Assembly (NCBI GenBank): GCA_964647485.1
Contig: CAZYHV010000008.1
Span: 1 to 64,000 of the forward strand
Reading direction: 5' to 3'
Length of the DNA: 64,000 nt
Source: FW021-bin31 sp964647485
GTDB taxonomy: Bacteria > Bacteroidota > Bacteroidia > Chitinophagales > Chitinophagaceae
A model generated the notes under the pieces. It was not told the DNA's origin. It saw nothing but the letters and a program-made list of their open reading frames with translations, and did no database searches. Positions 8,507 to 18,564 of this stretch are shown here, in pieces. Numbering within the stretch: position 1 is the stretch's first letter; each line of letters begins with the position of its first letter. A program made the translations under genes and the position numbers.

Positions 8507-11500
8507 ATGAATACAAAATTACATGTCCGATTTGGTATCTTAAGTTTTTTTAAAATAACTCTCTTTCTATTTTTGTTGATCATGGCGACTTCTGTCATGG
8601 CGCAGAATGAATCTCGAAAAAGTATTTCAGGAAATGTATCTGATGAGGAGGGTAACCCCTTGGTAGGAGCCACAGTTAGGGTAAAAAGTACAACCATTGG
8701 TACGACTACGGATAATAATGGAAATTATGCAATAAAAGTGCCTGAGGATAATACTGTATTAACCTTTTCTTCAATTGGGTATAAGGATCAAGAAGAGTAT
8801 ATTAAGGAACGGTCTATTATCGATGTTAAAATGGAACGGCAAAATAATTCTCTTTCCCAAATGGTTGTTGTAGGATATGGTAAGCAAAAGAAAGCTAACC
8901 TTACAGGTTCTGTTACCACAGTAGATATGGAACAGATAGATGATATCCCTGTTAGCAATTTGAGTGCTGCACTTAAATATTCAGATGCACTTCCCGGCGT
9001 GCATGTAAGTGGAGGGGAAGCTAGGCCGGGTGCTGCGGGAAATATTGTTATCAGGAATCCTCCTGATGGCGGAAAAAATGGAGGAGGGAGCGGTCCTCTT
9101 TATGTAATAGACGGAATCGTAAGATCTCAACAAGATTTTAATCTATTAGATCCCTCCATGGTTAAAAGTATCTCAATTGTAAAGGATGCTACCGCTGCAA
9201 TTTATGGTGCAAATGCTGCCCAAGGGGTTGTTTTGGTCACTACAAAAAAAGGGAAAAGAGGTCTAAGTGTTAATTATAAAAGTTCTTATGGCGTATCTGA
9301 TTATATAACAGTCCCCAAAATGATGAATGGCTATCAGTTGGCAAAATTACAAAATGATGGTTTGATAACTAGAGGTCAAGATTCTACAAACCAATCGTTT
9401 TTTTCAGGAGATGAATTGGATTATTTTAAGAAACATAATTATAATTGGTTTGATATGGCTTGGAAGTCTTCCTTTACCACAAACCAATCTTTGAGTGTGA
9501 GTGGTGGAGGGGATAAAGCAACCTATTTTGCAGGTGCTTCCTATTATTATGGAGATGGAAATTTGGATAAAATCCATTTTAAAAAATGGAATTTCCATGC
9601 CAGTACTACAATGAATATAAAAAGTTATCTACATGCAGGTTTAAATGTAAGTGGAAATGTTTCTAAAAAAGAATGGTTCTTTTTGAAACAAGGTGGCGAA
9701 GATCCTGAACGCGATGTCAATAATTTATTGGCAACACCGCAGTATATCCCACCTTATGTTCGGGGATTACCAGTACAAATAGGACGTAATAATAGGGGTT
9801 CCAGTTTACATTTTTTTGAAGCTCAAGGACTAGATAATTATACAAGATCAAATTATTATATTATCAATGTAAACGCCCATCTGGAATATGATGCTCCCTT
9901 TTTACCGGGATTGAAGGCAAGGTTAGTTTATAGTAAAAATTATAATAATTCATGGGGTAAACAATATGGAACGAGATATAATGTATATTCCTTCGATATG
10001 CTTGGGAAGCATAATCATATTTATGGGGGACAAATTGATAAAATAAAAAGTGAAAAGAATGGAGATAGAGTTCGGATTAATCCATCCATATCCCAATCCT
10101 ATCAATTGAATGCCAATTTAAGTTATGAAAGGCAATTTGGGAAAAGCCATCTGAGTGTTCTTGCTGTTATGGAACAATCTCAAAGCTATAATGAGTCAGT
10201 ATCAGCAGAGAAAGATGACGTGGCAGATGTAGGAGTGGATTATATGCGTGCTGCTTTTGGGGCAATGACTACAAATAATAGAGCTAGTGAAGCCGGAGCA
10301 CTTTCTTTTGCAGGACGTATTAACTATCGATATGCAGATAAGTATATTGCTGAATTTGATTGGCGATATGATGGCTCTACTAAGTTTGCTCCCGATTATC
10401 GTTGGGGATTTTTTCCGGCTGCATCTTTTGCTTGGATTATTTCAAATGAAAACTTTTTTAATAGCTCATTTTTTAACTTTTTAAAATTAAGAGGATCTGC
10501 AGGTATTTTAGGAAGAGACAGAACTTCAGCATGGTCTTGGTTTCAGCGTTATACGCTTGAGGCTGGAGGGCATGGCGCTGTCTTTGGAGGAAATGGAGAT
10601 AGGACAACAGACGTAAAAATGGAGAGAGCTCCAAATCCATATGTTCAATGGGATAATATGAAAGATTATAATATTGGTATAGATGCTACTATGTTAAATA
10701 ACCATCTTTCTTTAGGAGCAGACGGATATTTTAGCCATGGATATAATTTGTTGAGCCCTATTTCTGCTAGCATTCCTATTACAGTGGGGTCTTCCATTTC
10801 AGCAGAAAATTATGCCACTGTAAATTCAATGGGAGTCGAATTTACGGTGACATGGCAAGGAAAGATAGGGGATGATATTCACTATTCTATTACATCAGGT
10901 GCAGGGTATCAAAACAAAAAACCTGTCAAAGTAGATGTAGCCGCAGGAATTAAGGGAACTTATTTAGATCCTACAAATGTTTACACTCGTAACAGGGGAT
11001 CGCTTGGTTATGAATATGAAGGAATGTTTCGTAGTTGGGAGGATGTAAATGCTTACTTAAAGAAACATCCAGGGTATACTATATTTGGTCAAGATCCTCG
11101 TCCCGGCATGCTTTATTATAAAGATGTTCGTGGACCTAAACAAGATGGAAAATATACAGATCCTGATGGTGTTATTACGGAAGCAGATCAAGTGTGGATC
11201 GTACCTAAAAGAGGTTTTAATAAAGGGCTATCTTTCAGTCTTAGATGGAAAGGTCTAAAGCTTCATTTAAAAACAGGATTTTCAATTGGAAGTCAAAAAT
11301 TTATTCCTAGTGGTGCTCGTAAGCAGCCTCAATCTTATAAATCAGGTCCGGCTTTCTGGTCTAAACACTGGACTCCAGCCAATATTGATGCAAAATATCC
11401 TGATCCTTATTGGCATGATGATTATGAAAGAGCGTCTAGTTTCTGGTTACGTGATGCATCCGAATTTCATATTCAACTGATTAACTTATCCTATAAGGTA

Positions 11501-11653
11501 CCGGAATCTATTGTGGAACGAATAGGATTAAATAGTTGTAGGTTGTATTTTGTCATGACTAATCCTGTTCATATTCAAAATCAACTTTTAACCTATGATT
11601 TGAAATATCCTGAGTTAAGAACTTCTACTCTGGGAATTAGTATTAACCTTTAA
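8507..11653 (+). CDS. SusC/RagA-type TonB-linked outer-membrane transporter (second)
   Basis: A 1048-residue SusC-family transporter. Signal peptide 1-32 (ATSVMAQ), carboxypeptidase-regulatory-like domain about 38-110 (ISGNVSDEEGNPLVGATV), TonB-box-like MVVVGYGKQKKANLTG at 119-134, then the plug (YVIDGI near 199-204; KDATAAIYGANAAQGVV) and barrel ending GISINL. The plug has a Gly/Asn-rich insertion (NPPDGGKNGGGSG) before the conserved IDG. It is clearly diverged from the first SusC, suggesting a different oligosaccharide. The 240-nt gap upstream holds a terminator and a -7-like TATATTTG at 8420-8427 without a well-placed TTG, so a second promoter is plausible. The partner susD starts 11 nt downstream. 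Confidence 0.95.
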   Translation: MNTKLHVRFGILSFFKITLFLFLLIMATSVMAQNESRKSISGNVSDEEGNPLVGATVRVKSTTIGTTTDNNGNYAIKVPEDNTVLTFSSIGYKDQEEYIKERSIIDVKMERQNNSLSQMVVVGYGKQKKANLTGSVTTVDMEQIDDIPVSNLSAALKYSDALPGVHVSGGEARPGAAGNIVIRNPPDGGKNGGGSGPLYVIDGIVRSQQDFNLLDPSMVKSISIVKDATAAIYGANAAQGVVLVTTKKGKRGLSVNYKSSYGVSDYITVPKMMNGYQLAKLQNDGLITRGQDSTNQSFFSGDELDYFKKHNYNWFDMAWKSSFTTNQSLSVSGGGDKATYFAGASYYYGDGNLDKIHFKKWNFHASTTMNIKSYLHAGLNVSGNVSKKEWFFLKQGGEDPERDVNNLLATPQYIPPYVRGLPVQIGRNNRGSSLHFFEAQGLDNYTRSNYYIINVNAHLEYDAPFLPGLKARLVYSKNYNNSWGKQYGTRYNVYSFDMLGKHNHIYGGQIDKIKSEKNGDRVRINPSISQSYQLNANLSYERQFGKSHLSVLAVMEQSQSYNESVSAEKDDVADVGVDYMRAAFGAMTTNNRASEAGALSFAGRINYRYADKYIAEFDWRYDGSTKFAPDYRWGFFPAASFAWIISNENFFNSSFFNFLKLRGSAGILGRDRTSAWSWFQRYTLEAGGHGAVFGGNGDRTTDVKMERAPNPYVQWDNMKDYNIGIDATMLNNHLSLGADGYFSHGYNLLSPISASIPITVGSSISAENYATVNSMGVEFTVTWQGKIGDDIHYSITSGAGYQNKKPVKVDVAAGIKGTYLDPTNVYTRNRGSLGYEYEGMFRSWEDVNAYLKKHPGYTIFGQDPRPGMLYYKDVRGPKQDGKYTDPDGVITEADQVWIVPKRGFNKGLSFSLRWKGLKLHLKTGFSIGSQKFIPSGARKQPQSYKSGPAFWSKHWTPANIDAKYPDPYWHDDYERASSFWLRDASEFHIQLINLSYKVPESIVERIGLNSCRLYFVMTNPVHIQNQLLTYDLKYPELRTSTLGISINL

Positions 11654-11664
11654 TTCGAAATATT

Positions 11665-13443
11665 ATGATAAAGAAAGAATATATATTATACTTATTGGTC
11701 TTCTCTTTTTCTCTTTTAGCGAGTTGCGAAAAAGTTTTGGATAAAACAGATCTAAATTCATTTAGCGGAAAGCAGATTTTTAATAATGTGGAATTGGCGA
11801 AGGCTTATTTGAATAGAGTATACGATGATAATTCTCCAAGTTGGCCAGGAGGAGATAATGCACCTGTTAATGGGGCGTTTATGAAATGTTCAGATGAACA
11901 ATCCGGGATGACGGATTATTTTGAAGGAACAGTGACAGTCAATACCGTTAATGAGTATGGTACTTCAGTAAGTACTAATAATATCTGGGGGAAACTTCGG
12001 GCAATTAATCAATTCATTGTAAATATTGATCAAGGAACTTTATCTAAGAAAGAAAAAGGTCAGTTGAAAGGACAAGCTTTATTTTTTAGAGCTTGGGATT
12101 ATTTTAAACTCATTCGTTTATATGGAGGAGTTCCGATAGTATTGAAACCTCAGAATCCAATTGGTGAGAAACGAAAAGAGAATTTCCTACCTAGAAATAA
12201 AACTTCAGAATGTATTGCTCAAATAGTGAAAGACTTAGATTCTGCAGCAGCCGGACTTCCGGGTAGGTGGGAAAATGACGATGATTGGGGTAGAATTACA
12301 AGCGGAGCTGCTTTAGCTTTAAAAAGTAGAGTGCTATTGAATTGGGCAAGTCCTCAATTTAATCCGGATGATAAAACAGAACGTTGGCAGGCCGCTTATG
12401 ATGCTAGTCAAGAAGCTATTAATATTTTAAAATCAAATGGATTTGGATTGAATCCTGATTTTAAAAATATGTGGTTTGAGGAAGTTGATAATCCGGAAGC
12501 TGTTTGGGTGACAGGATTTAATACTTCGAGTGCTGATCAATTACGCAAAAATGAGAGCTGGGATGGAGGAAATCGTCCCGAATATTTGGGCGGTAGTGGT
12601 TCAAACCAACCAACAAAGAATTTAGTTGATGCTTTTCCAATGATTAATGGGGAAAAGATATCGGATCCTACGTCTAATTACAATGAGGTCTTATTTTTTA
12701 AAGATCGAGATCCTCGATTTTATGCTACTATTGGGTATAATGGTGCTACTTATCCAATTAATGGAGATGATAATTATAGACTTTGGACTTATACTGTAGA
12801 TGGTACAGGGGCTCGACCGAACACTCCTAGCTCAGGATTTTATTGTCGTAAGGCTATAAACCCTAATCTATCACAAGATAATCTTGATTATGCTGGGACA
12901 GATTGGATGGAGATTCGATATGCTGAGGTTGTTCTTAATCTTGCAGAAAGTGCAAATGGAATAGGTAAAACAAGTGAAGCATATAATAGTATCAAAAAGA
13001 TAAGAGAAAGAGCGGGTATACAACCCGGAGGAGATGGATTGTATGGGCTAAAATCGGGTATGACAAGAGATGAAATGTTTAAAGCTATTCTTCATGAACG
13101 ACAAATAGAGTTTGCCTTTGAAGGAAAAAGATTCTGGGATCTTAGACGCTGGAAACTATTTGAATCTCTTCTGAATGGCAAACAAAGAACAGGTATTTCT
13201 ATCAGTCTGAAGACCGCTGATATTTCAGGTAGTGATTTTGAGGCCATGAGAGATACGTTGGATCTGGATGTTGCCTACGAGAAATATTTTGATGTTGAAA
13301 CAAAGAATCTTGATACAGAGAATGCTATTGACTGGAAATCTAATTATTACTTTTTTGCGTTGCCTCAAGATGCTATTGATAATGATCCCAAATTGAAGCA
13401 AACAAAGGGATGGAATGGAGGTACGTTTGATCCTTTACAATAA
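11665..13443 (+). CDS. SusD/RagB-family surface glycan-binding lipoprotein (second)
   Basis: A 592-residue lipoprotein with lipobox LLASC (C21) followed by EKVLD, an acidic surface-export signal typical of Bacteroidota. SusD motifs are present: GQALFFRAWDYFKLIRLYGG (the substrate-lid TPR helix), then a loop-rich binding region, and the C-terminal HERQIEFAFEGKRFWDLRRW motif. It forms the lid for the SusC encoded 11 nt upstream. It differs strongly from the first SusD in length distribution and sequence, which supports distinct ligands for the two pairs. Confidence 0.95.
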   Translation: MIKKEYILYLLVFSFSLLASCEKVLDKTDLNSFSGKQIFNNVELAKAYLNRVYDDNSPSWPGGDNAPVNGAFMKCSDEQSGMTDYFEGTVTVNTVNEYGTSVSTNNIWGKLRAINQFIVNIDQGTLSKKEKGQLKGQALFFRAWDYFKLIRLYGGVPIVLKPQNPIGEKRKENFLPRNKTSECIAQIVKDLDSAAAGLPGRWENDDDWGRITSGAALALKSRVLLNWASPQFNPDDKTERWQAAYDASQEAINILKSNGFGLNPDFKNMWFEEVDNPEAVWVTGFNTSSADQLRKNESWDGGNRPEYLGGSGSNQPTKNLVDAFPMINGEKISDPTSNYNEVLFFKDRDPRFYATIGYNGATYPINGDDNYRLWTYTVDGTGARPNTPSSGFYCRKAINPNLSQDNLDYAGTDWMEIRYAEVVLNLAESANGIGKTSEAYNSIKKIRERAGIQPGGDGLYGLKSGMTRDEMFKAILHERQIEFAFEGKRFWDLRRWKLFESLLNGKQRTGISISLKTADISGSDFEAMRDTLDLDVAYEKYFDVETKNLDTENAIDWKSNYYFFALPQDAIDNDPKLKQTKGWNGGTFDPLQ

Positions 13444-13505
13444 AAAAGTAGAATGATTTTGAAAAAGTATGACTTTAATTTTAAAAACCTTTTCAAGAGT
13501 TTATT

Positions 13506-15026
13506 ATGAAAAATAATTTTAAAAGATACCTTCTATTTTCTCTTTCTTTCCTATTGATATGGGGGGGGTGTAGAAAGGCAGAAGGTCCTGTTATGAACTA
13601 TGCTATTGCTGCTCCTGATAGTCTTCAACTATCCACCAATCAACAAACTTTGATTGCAAATTGGTCTTATCCATCAGGGCAGCCGGTGACTCAATTTATA
13701 GTTGAATTATCAAGCGATGAAGACTTTTCACATTTAATTGCATCTGATACTTTACCGGCCACAGCAAGAAAAGTCTCTTTTGACAGTACCGGCTACAAGA
13801 ATGCCTATTATTTTAGAATCCTTGCACAATCTGAAAATCTGGCAAGAAACACAGATTATGTTTCTAAGAGTTTAATATTCGATAATAATTTTTTAACTAT
13901 GGGACAGTATGATGTAACTGCTTTTTCAGTTATTCTGAAATGGAATGCACCAGTTGGAGCTTCTGCTAGTTCTATATTGCTTATTCCAGATGATAGTTCT
14001 GCCATGACACCTATTGAGCTAAGCCAGTCAGAAATAAAAGAAAATAAGATTACCATAGGAGATTTACAGCCTTTAACTACTTATACTGCAATTCTTTATT
14101 CTGGAGAAAAAAGACAGGGAGTTACAGAATTTACGACGAAAGATCCCAATGCTAAAATCACCATTAATTCGAACTCTAAAACATTCAGGACATTACCCGA
14201 TGCAATAACAGCAGCTAATTCGGGAGATACTATCAATATAGGAGGAACCTATGATTTTTCTAGTCTAGGTAATATGACAATATCTAAATCCCTTTTTATT
14301 AGAGGGCTTCCTGAAGTAAAAAGACCTAAAATTACTATTGGAGGATTTAACCTTGAAGGGGATATTGGTGATTTTACATTATATAGGTTAAATGTGATAG
14401 GCACTTCTTCTCGTTTATTTGGCTTGAATAGTGTTTCTGGTAAAGCTAATCTAAAGATAGATAGTTGTAATATTTCTGGTTACACATCTGGGTTGGTTGA
14501 GTGTAATTCTTCTGATGCAACTTATGGTTTGATAATAAATAATTCCCTAATCCATGATTTTGGGCAGCAGGGAAATTTTATAAACTTTAAGGCTGGTACT
14601 ATGACTCAGTTGGATTTGGAAAACTCTACCTTTTGGAATGTGGCTCAAGTATTTTTCAGAATAAGCATGGATGTTACCTTTACTGGTAATAGAAATCCCA
14701 TTATGAAGAATTGTACCCTCAACAAGGTATCTAAAATAAAAGGATTCATTGATATAAGGTCATTAACGACATTTATTTCTGTAAATAAGTGTATTCTAAG
14801 TAATCGAGAATCAGATGTCGATAACATATTTTTCCCTCATTGTTCGGCAAGTTCAGTCAACGTTTTTGGAACTAATTCAGATAAATTCCTTCAGTATTTC
14901 TTTGGAGGTACTACGAATATTAAAAAAATTGATCCTCAGTATAAAGATCCTAATAATGGTGATTTTACTGTAGGGAGTTCTACATTGAGAAATTTAGGCT
15001 GGGGCGATCCTCGCTGGATACAATAA
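13506..15026 (+). CDS. Surface lipoprotein, FN3 + beta-helix (DUF4957/DUF5123-like)
   Basis: A 506-residue lipoprotein (lipobox IWGGC, C22). After the lipid anchor are two fibronectin-III-like domains (about 35-125 and 128-215, ending EFTTKDP), then a right-handed beta-helix domain opening with TFRTLPDAITAANSGDTINI, and a C-terminal tail ending GDPRWIQ. This layout matches DUF4957/DUF5123-type proteins that follow SusCD in pectin loci and probably act as surface glycan-binding proteins in the SusE/F position. No lyase catalytic motif is seen. The next gene is a tandem paralogue. A G8 tract (13561-13568) encodes the residues just before the lipobox cysteine. Confidence 0.85.
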   Translation: MKNNFKRYLLFSLSFLLIWGGCRKAEGPVMNYAIAAPDSLQLSTNQQTLIANWSYPSGQPVTQFIVELSSDEDFSHLIASDTLPATARKVSFDSTGYKNAYYFRILAQSENLARNTDYVSKSLIFDNNFLTMGQYDVTAFSVILKWNAPVGASASSILLIPDDSSAMTPIELSQSEIKENKITIGDLQPLTTYTAILYSGEKRQGVTEFTTKDPNAKITINSNSKTFRTLPDAITAANSGDTINIGGTYDFSSLGNMTISKSLFIRGLPEVKRPKITIGGFNLEGDIGDFTLYRLNVIGTSSRLFGLNSVSGKANLKIDSCNISGYTSGLVECNSSDATYGLIINNSLIHDFGQQGNFINFKAGTMTQLDLENSTFWNVAQVFFRISMDVTFTGNRNPIMKNCTLNKVSKIKGFIDIRSLTTFISVNKCILSNRESDVDNIFFPHCSASSVNVFGTNSDKFLQYFFGGTTNIKKIDPQYKDPNNGDFTVGSSTLRNLGWGDPRWIQ

Positions 15027-15063
15027 AAGATGGAATAAACTTTAGAATTATAAACCTATTATT

Positions 15064-16671
15064 ATGAAAATGCAATTATTTTATAAAATTATTAATATCA
15101 AAACCAAGGTTAGAATGGGGAGATTTTTAATGGTTTGTTCCTGTTTAATTCTTCTGTTCTCATGTCAAAAAGAGCTGAAATCTACGAGAAGCATGCAGGT
15201 GATCAATGGAAGTATACAACTTAAAGGAGGTACCGAAAAAGATACCTCCGTTACCTTATTTTGGTCAAAAGCCAGGTATTCTAAAAATAGTGATATTACC
15301 TATACCGTACAAGTGTCAATTGATCCTACTTTTCAAAGGATGCCAAAAGATAGCTCCTTTTCCCTAAAGATAAAGAATGTAGATTCTTTATCTTTAGGAG
15401 CAGCGCAGATTATCCCCTATGTCCCATATTATGCACGTGTAAAAGCAGATTCTGCCGGATTGTCAACGGAGTCAGATTGGGTTACAAGTCCTAAATTTTT
15501 AATAGGAGAATTGAACCTTTTTAAAAGTATTAAAGACGAAGATATTATTAATAAAGCGGCTATAATAAGGTGGGTGTCTAGTCCAAATGTTACAAGCATG
15601 ACGGTTACTGATAGCATTACAGGAAGTTCAAATAAAATTACATTTACTGATGATGAAGTTGAAAATGCTTCTAAGAAACTGGAGGACTTGCAACCTAACA
15701 CGACTTACCTCCTTCTTCTTTATCAGGGTAAAACGAAAGTTGGGACTACTTCTTTTACGACAAAACCAGCTATAAAAGGGAATATTATTGATTTATCGGA
15801 AATCAAAGGGAAGCCCGATCTCTTAAATGATAAATTAGCATCTAACTTTCAATCAGGAAGTGTCATTCTTCTTAGGAGAGGAGAAACTTATACTTTTAAT
15901 TCATCTTTTCTTTTCAATAAATCAGTCATCATTAGGAGTAAACCAGGGTTTGAAAAAAAGGCTTATATAAAGCTTATTGGTTATTCTCCCTTTGATTTTG
16001 TTGCTGGTAGTCAAATTGATTCTATCATTTTCAATGATGTAAAAATAACAGCTGATTATCAATCTAGCTATATTATGAATATATCTAATTTAACTGAGGT
16101 AGGTAAAATTAAATTGAAAAGTTGTAATCTCTCTGAGTTTAGAGGTGTTGTAAGAATAAAAAGTTCTAATCCGATTAATATTAAGAATTTTGTTATAGAG
16201 GATTGTGTTGTTGACTCAGTGAGGGGATATGGAGTCTTAAATGTAGATAATTCTTCAGCTCACGTAGAAAACATAAAGTTTAAAAATAGTACTATAACGA
16301 ATGCTAACAGAGTGATTACGAGTAAAACTTCTTCTCAATCTGTTCTAATTGAGAATTGCACCTTTTATAATACCCCAACCAGTGGAAGATATATGATGGA
16401 ATATGGGAGTAATAATGTTGATGATCCTGTGAAGGTATTAAACTGTTTATTTGCTAAAGCCACTGATGTGAGAGGAGTAAGTGTTGGAAGTAATACTGAT
16501 TTTGATGTTACTAATTGTTATATGGCTCAAGATTATAATGGGATGCCTTTTCCTGATGTAGAAACGTATGAGGGATCCTCTACGCAGCTTTTTAAAGATC
16601 CCGTCAATGAAAATTTTACACTTATAGATTCCAAATTAACCAATGTTGGAGACCCACGTTGGATACCATAG
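15064..16671 (+). CDS. Surface lipoprotein, FN3 + beta-helix (tandem paralogue)
   Basis: A 535-residue paralogue of the preceding protein with the same plan: lipobox LLFSC (C34), two fibronectin-III-like domains (about 45-140 and 145-235, ending SFTTKPA), a beta-helix domain and the shared C-terminus VGDPRWIP. An alternative start at 15115 (residue 18, MGRFLMVCSCLILLFSC) gives a more typical lipoprotein signal length. It starts 37 nt after its paralogue. The role is probably surface glycan binding alongside SusCD; enzyme activity is not supported by any motif I can see. Confidence 0.83.
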   Translation: MKMQLFYKIINIKTKVRMGRFLMVCSCLILLFSCQKELKSTRSMQVINGSIQLKGGTEKDTSVTLFWSKARYSKNSDITYTVQVSIDPTFQRMPKDSSFSLKIKNVDSLSLGAAQIIPYVPYYARVKADSAGLSTESDWVTSPKFLIGELNLFKSIKDEDIINKAAIIRWVSSPNVTSMTVTDSITGSSNKITFTDDEVENASKKLEDLQPNTTYLLLLYQGKTKVGTTSFTTKPAIKGNIIDLSEIKGKPDLLNDKLASNFQSGSVILLRRGETYTFNSSFLFNKSVIIRSKPGFEKKAYIKLIGYSPFDFVAGSQIDSIIFNDVKITADYQSSYIMNISNLTEVGKIKLKSCNLSEFRGVVRIKSSNPINIKNFVIEDCVVDSVRGYGVLNVDNSSAHVENIKFKNSTITNANRVITSKTSSQSVLIENCTFYNTPTSGRYMMEYGSNNVDDPVKVLNCLFAKATDVRGVSVGSNTDFDVTNCYMAQDYNGMPFPDVETYEGSSTQLFKDPVNENFTLIDSKLTNVGDPRWIP

Positions 16672-16834
16672 CTTTTATTAAAGATAGATTTATGTCTATT
16701 TGTTAGATATGAGAATGTAATGAAGGGTGTATAGTCAGTTTAAAGAGATAAAACATGGATCGTAGGAAGAGATGTTTATCTTTTTAATAATGAAATATTT
16801 GGTAATTAATTAATATTTAAATAAAATAAGTTTT

Positions 16835-18553
16835 ATGAGAAGATTTGCAATTATTGGTTGTTTGTTTATGTTATCTTTCTGTTTTAACAAACAAGCTATT
16901 GCCCAATATCCGGATATTCCTTCGGATGTTCGGAAAGCGTCTGAATCTATGCTTGATGCTGCGAAAGCAAAAGTAAATAGCTTTATGGAAAAAGACAGTG
17001 CTAAACTTGCTCATTGGGCAGAAAAGGGAAAGCCTTATATCCCTTATGCCAACCGTCCTACAGATCTTCCCCAGGCTAAAATACCTGCTTTCCCCGGAGC
17101 TGAAGGAGGAGGAATGTACACGCCCGGTGGAAGAGGAGGTAAAGTGTATGTCGTGACTTCCCTGGCTGACAGTGGTCCCGGTACACTTAGAGAAGCCTGC
17201 GAGGAGGAAGTTGGTCCGAGGATAATTGTATTCAATGTGGCCGGAATCATTCATTTGAAAACTCCTATTATCATTAAAGCACCCTATGTAACCATTGAAG
17301 GGCAATCGGCGCCAGGAGATGGCATTTGTGTATCAGGGGAATCCTTTTGGATCAATACCCATGATGTTATTTTACGTTATATGCGATTCCGGCGTGGAGC
17401 TACTAATGTAGGTCGTCGTGACGATGCTGTTGGTGGTAATCCGGTTGGTAACATCATGATTGATCATTTATCTACCAGCTGGGGATTGGATGAAAATATG
17501 TCTATATACAGACACATGTTTGATCCCAAAGATGGCTCCAAGGATAAGAAATACCCTGTTGTAAATATGACCATTCAAAATTCTATTTTCTCTGAAGGAT
17601 TAGATACCTATAATCATGCCTTTGGTAGTACTTTGGGTGGGCTTAACAGCTCTATTATCCGTAATTTGTGGGCGGATAATACCGGTAGAAACCCTTCTGT
17701 AGGATCTAACGGTATTTTTAATTTTGTAAATAATGTGATTTTTAACTGGTATCACAGATCAGTAGATGGTGGTAGCTATCAAACACAGTATAATATTATT
17801 AATAATTATTACAAACCCGGTCCGGTTACTAAAGATGCTCCTGTGGGACATAGAATCCTTAAACCGGAATCCGGCCGTAGCAATCTACCATATAAGGTTT
17901 TTGGAAGGGCACATGTTGAAGGGAATATTATGCAAGGCTTCCCTAAAATTACGGCTAATAACTGGGACGGAGGTGTACAGATGGAAGGATTAGACGGAGA
18001 ATTGATGTCTTTTGAAGAGGCGAAAAAGTTTTTCCCTGTTATGAAAATGGATCATCCTTTCCCAATGCCTCCTATGAGGATTATGTCTGCCGAGCATGCT
18101 TTTCATTTTGTATTGAATCATGCCGGAGCAACTTTACCTCATCGGGATACTGTAGATAAAAGAGTAATAGAACAAGTGCGAACCGGAAAAATTAATAATC
18201 ATCCTACGGTAGATGTGGATACACTTTATCAATTTAAATATCGTCGTTTGGGAAGAGATTCCTGGAAAAAAGGAATTATTACCGACGTTAGAGAAGTGGG
18301 TGGATATCCCGATTATAAAGGGACTCCGTATAAAGACAGTGATAATGATGGAATGCCGGATAAATGGGAAAGCAAACATGGACTTGACCCTCATAATTCT
18401 TCTGATGCTACCGAGGATTCCGATGGAGATGGATATACGAATATAGAAGAATATTTGAATGGGACAGATCCTCAACGGTATATAGATTATACCGATCCGT
18501 ATAATAACTATAACACGCTTGCTGAAATTGAGAATTGGTTTCTTAATAAATAA
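16835..18553 (+). CDS. Secreted PL1 pectate lyase, copy A
   Basis: A 572-residue secreted lyase (signal peptide 1-23, mature start QYPDIP). A helical linker (about 25-65) leads to a PL1 parallel beta-helix from about residue 83 (IPAFPGAEGGG). Calcium and substrate residues are in place: D196/D197 (GRRDDA), D210/H211 and D219/E220 (IDHLSTSWGLDE), and the likely catalytic arginine R285 (NTGRNPS). The last 70 residues carry Asp-rich DSDNDGMPD and DSDGDGYTN repeats like thrombospondin type-3/EF-hand calcium sites. It cleaves polygalacturonate by beta-elimination. A tandem paralogue begins 11 nt downstream. The 163-nt gap upstream may carry an internal promoter, but I see no exact consensus. Confidence 0.92.
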   Translation: MRRFAIIGCLFMLSFCFNKQAIAQYPDIPSDVRKASESMLDAAKAKVNSFMEKDSAKLAHWAEKGKPYIPYANRPTDLPQAKIPAFPGAEGGGMYTPGGRGGKVYVVTSLADSGPGTLREACEEEVGPRIIVFNVAGIIHLKTPIIIKAPYVTIEGQSAPGDGICVSGESFWINTHDVILRYMRFRRGATNVGRRDDAVGGNPVGNIMIDHLSTSWGLDENMSIYRHMFDPKDGSKDKKYPVVNMTIQNSIFSEGLDTYNHAFGSTLGGLNSSIIRNLWADNTGRNPSVGSNGIFNFVNNVIFNWYHRSVDGGSYQTQYNIINNYYKPGPVTKDAPVGHRILKPESGRSNLPYKVFGRAHVEGNIMQGFPKITANNWDGGVQMEGLDGELMSFEEAKKFFPVMKMDHPFPMPPMRIMSAEHAFHFVLNHAGATLPHRDTVDKRVIEQVRTGKINNHPTVDVDTLYQFKYRRLGRDSWKKGIITDVREVGGYPDYKGTPYKDSDNDGMPDKWESKHGLDPHNSSDATEDSDGDGYTNIEEYLNGTDPQRYIDYTDPYNNYNTLAEIENWFLNK

Positions 18554-18564
18554 AAATTAAATAT

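Noticed and set aside
16871..17305. 144-codon antisense open frame inside PL1 copy A
   Set aside because: Overlaps the conserved catalytic domain on the other strand and has no recognisable features.
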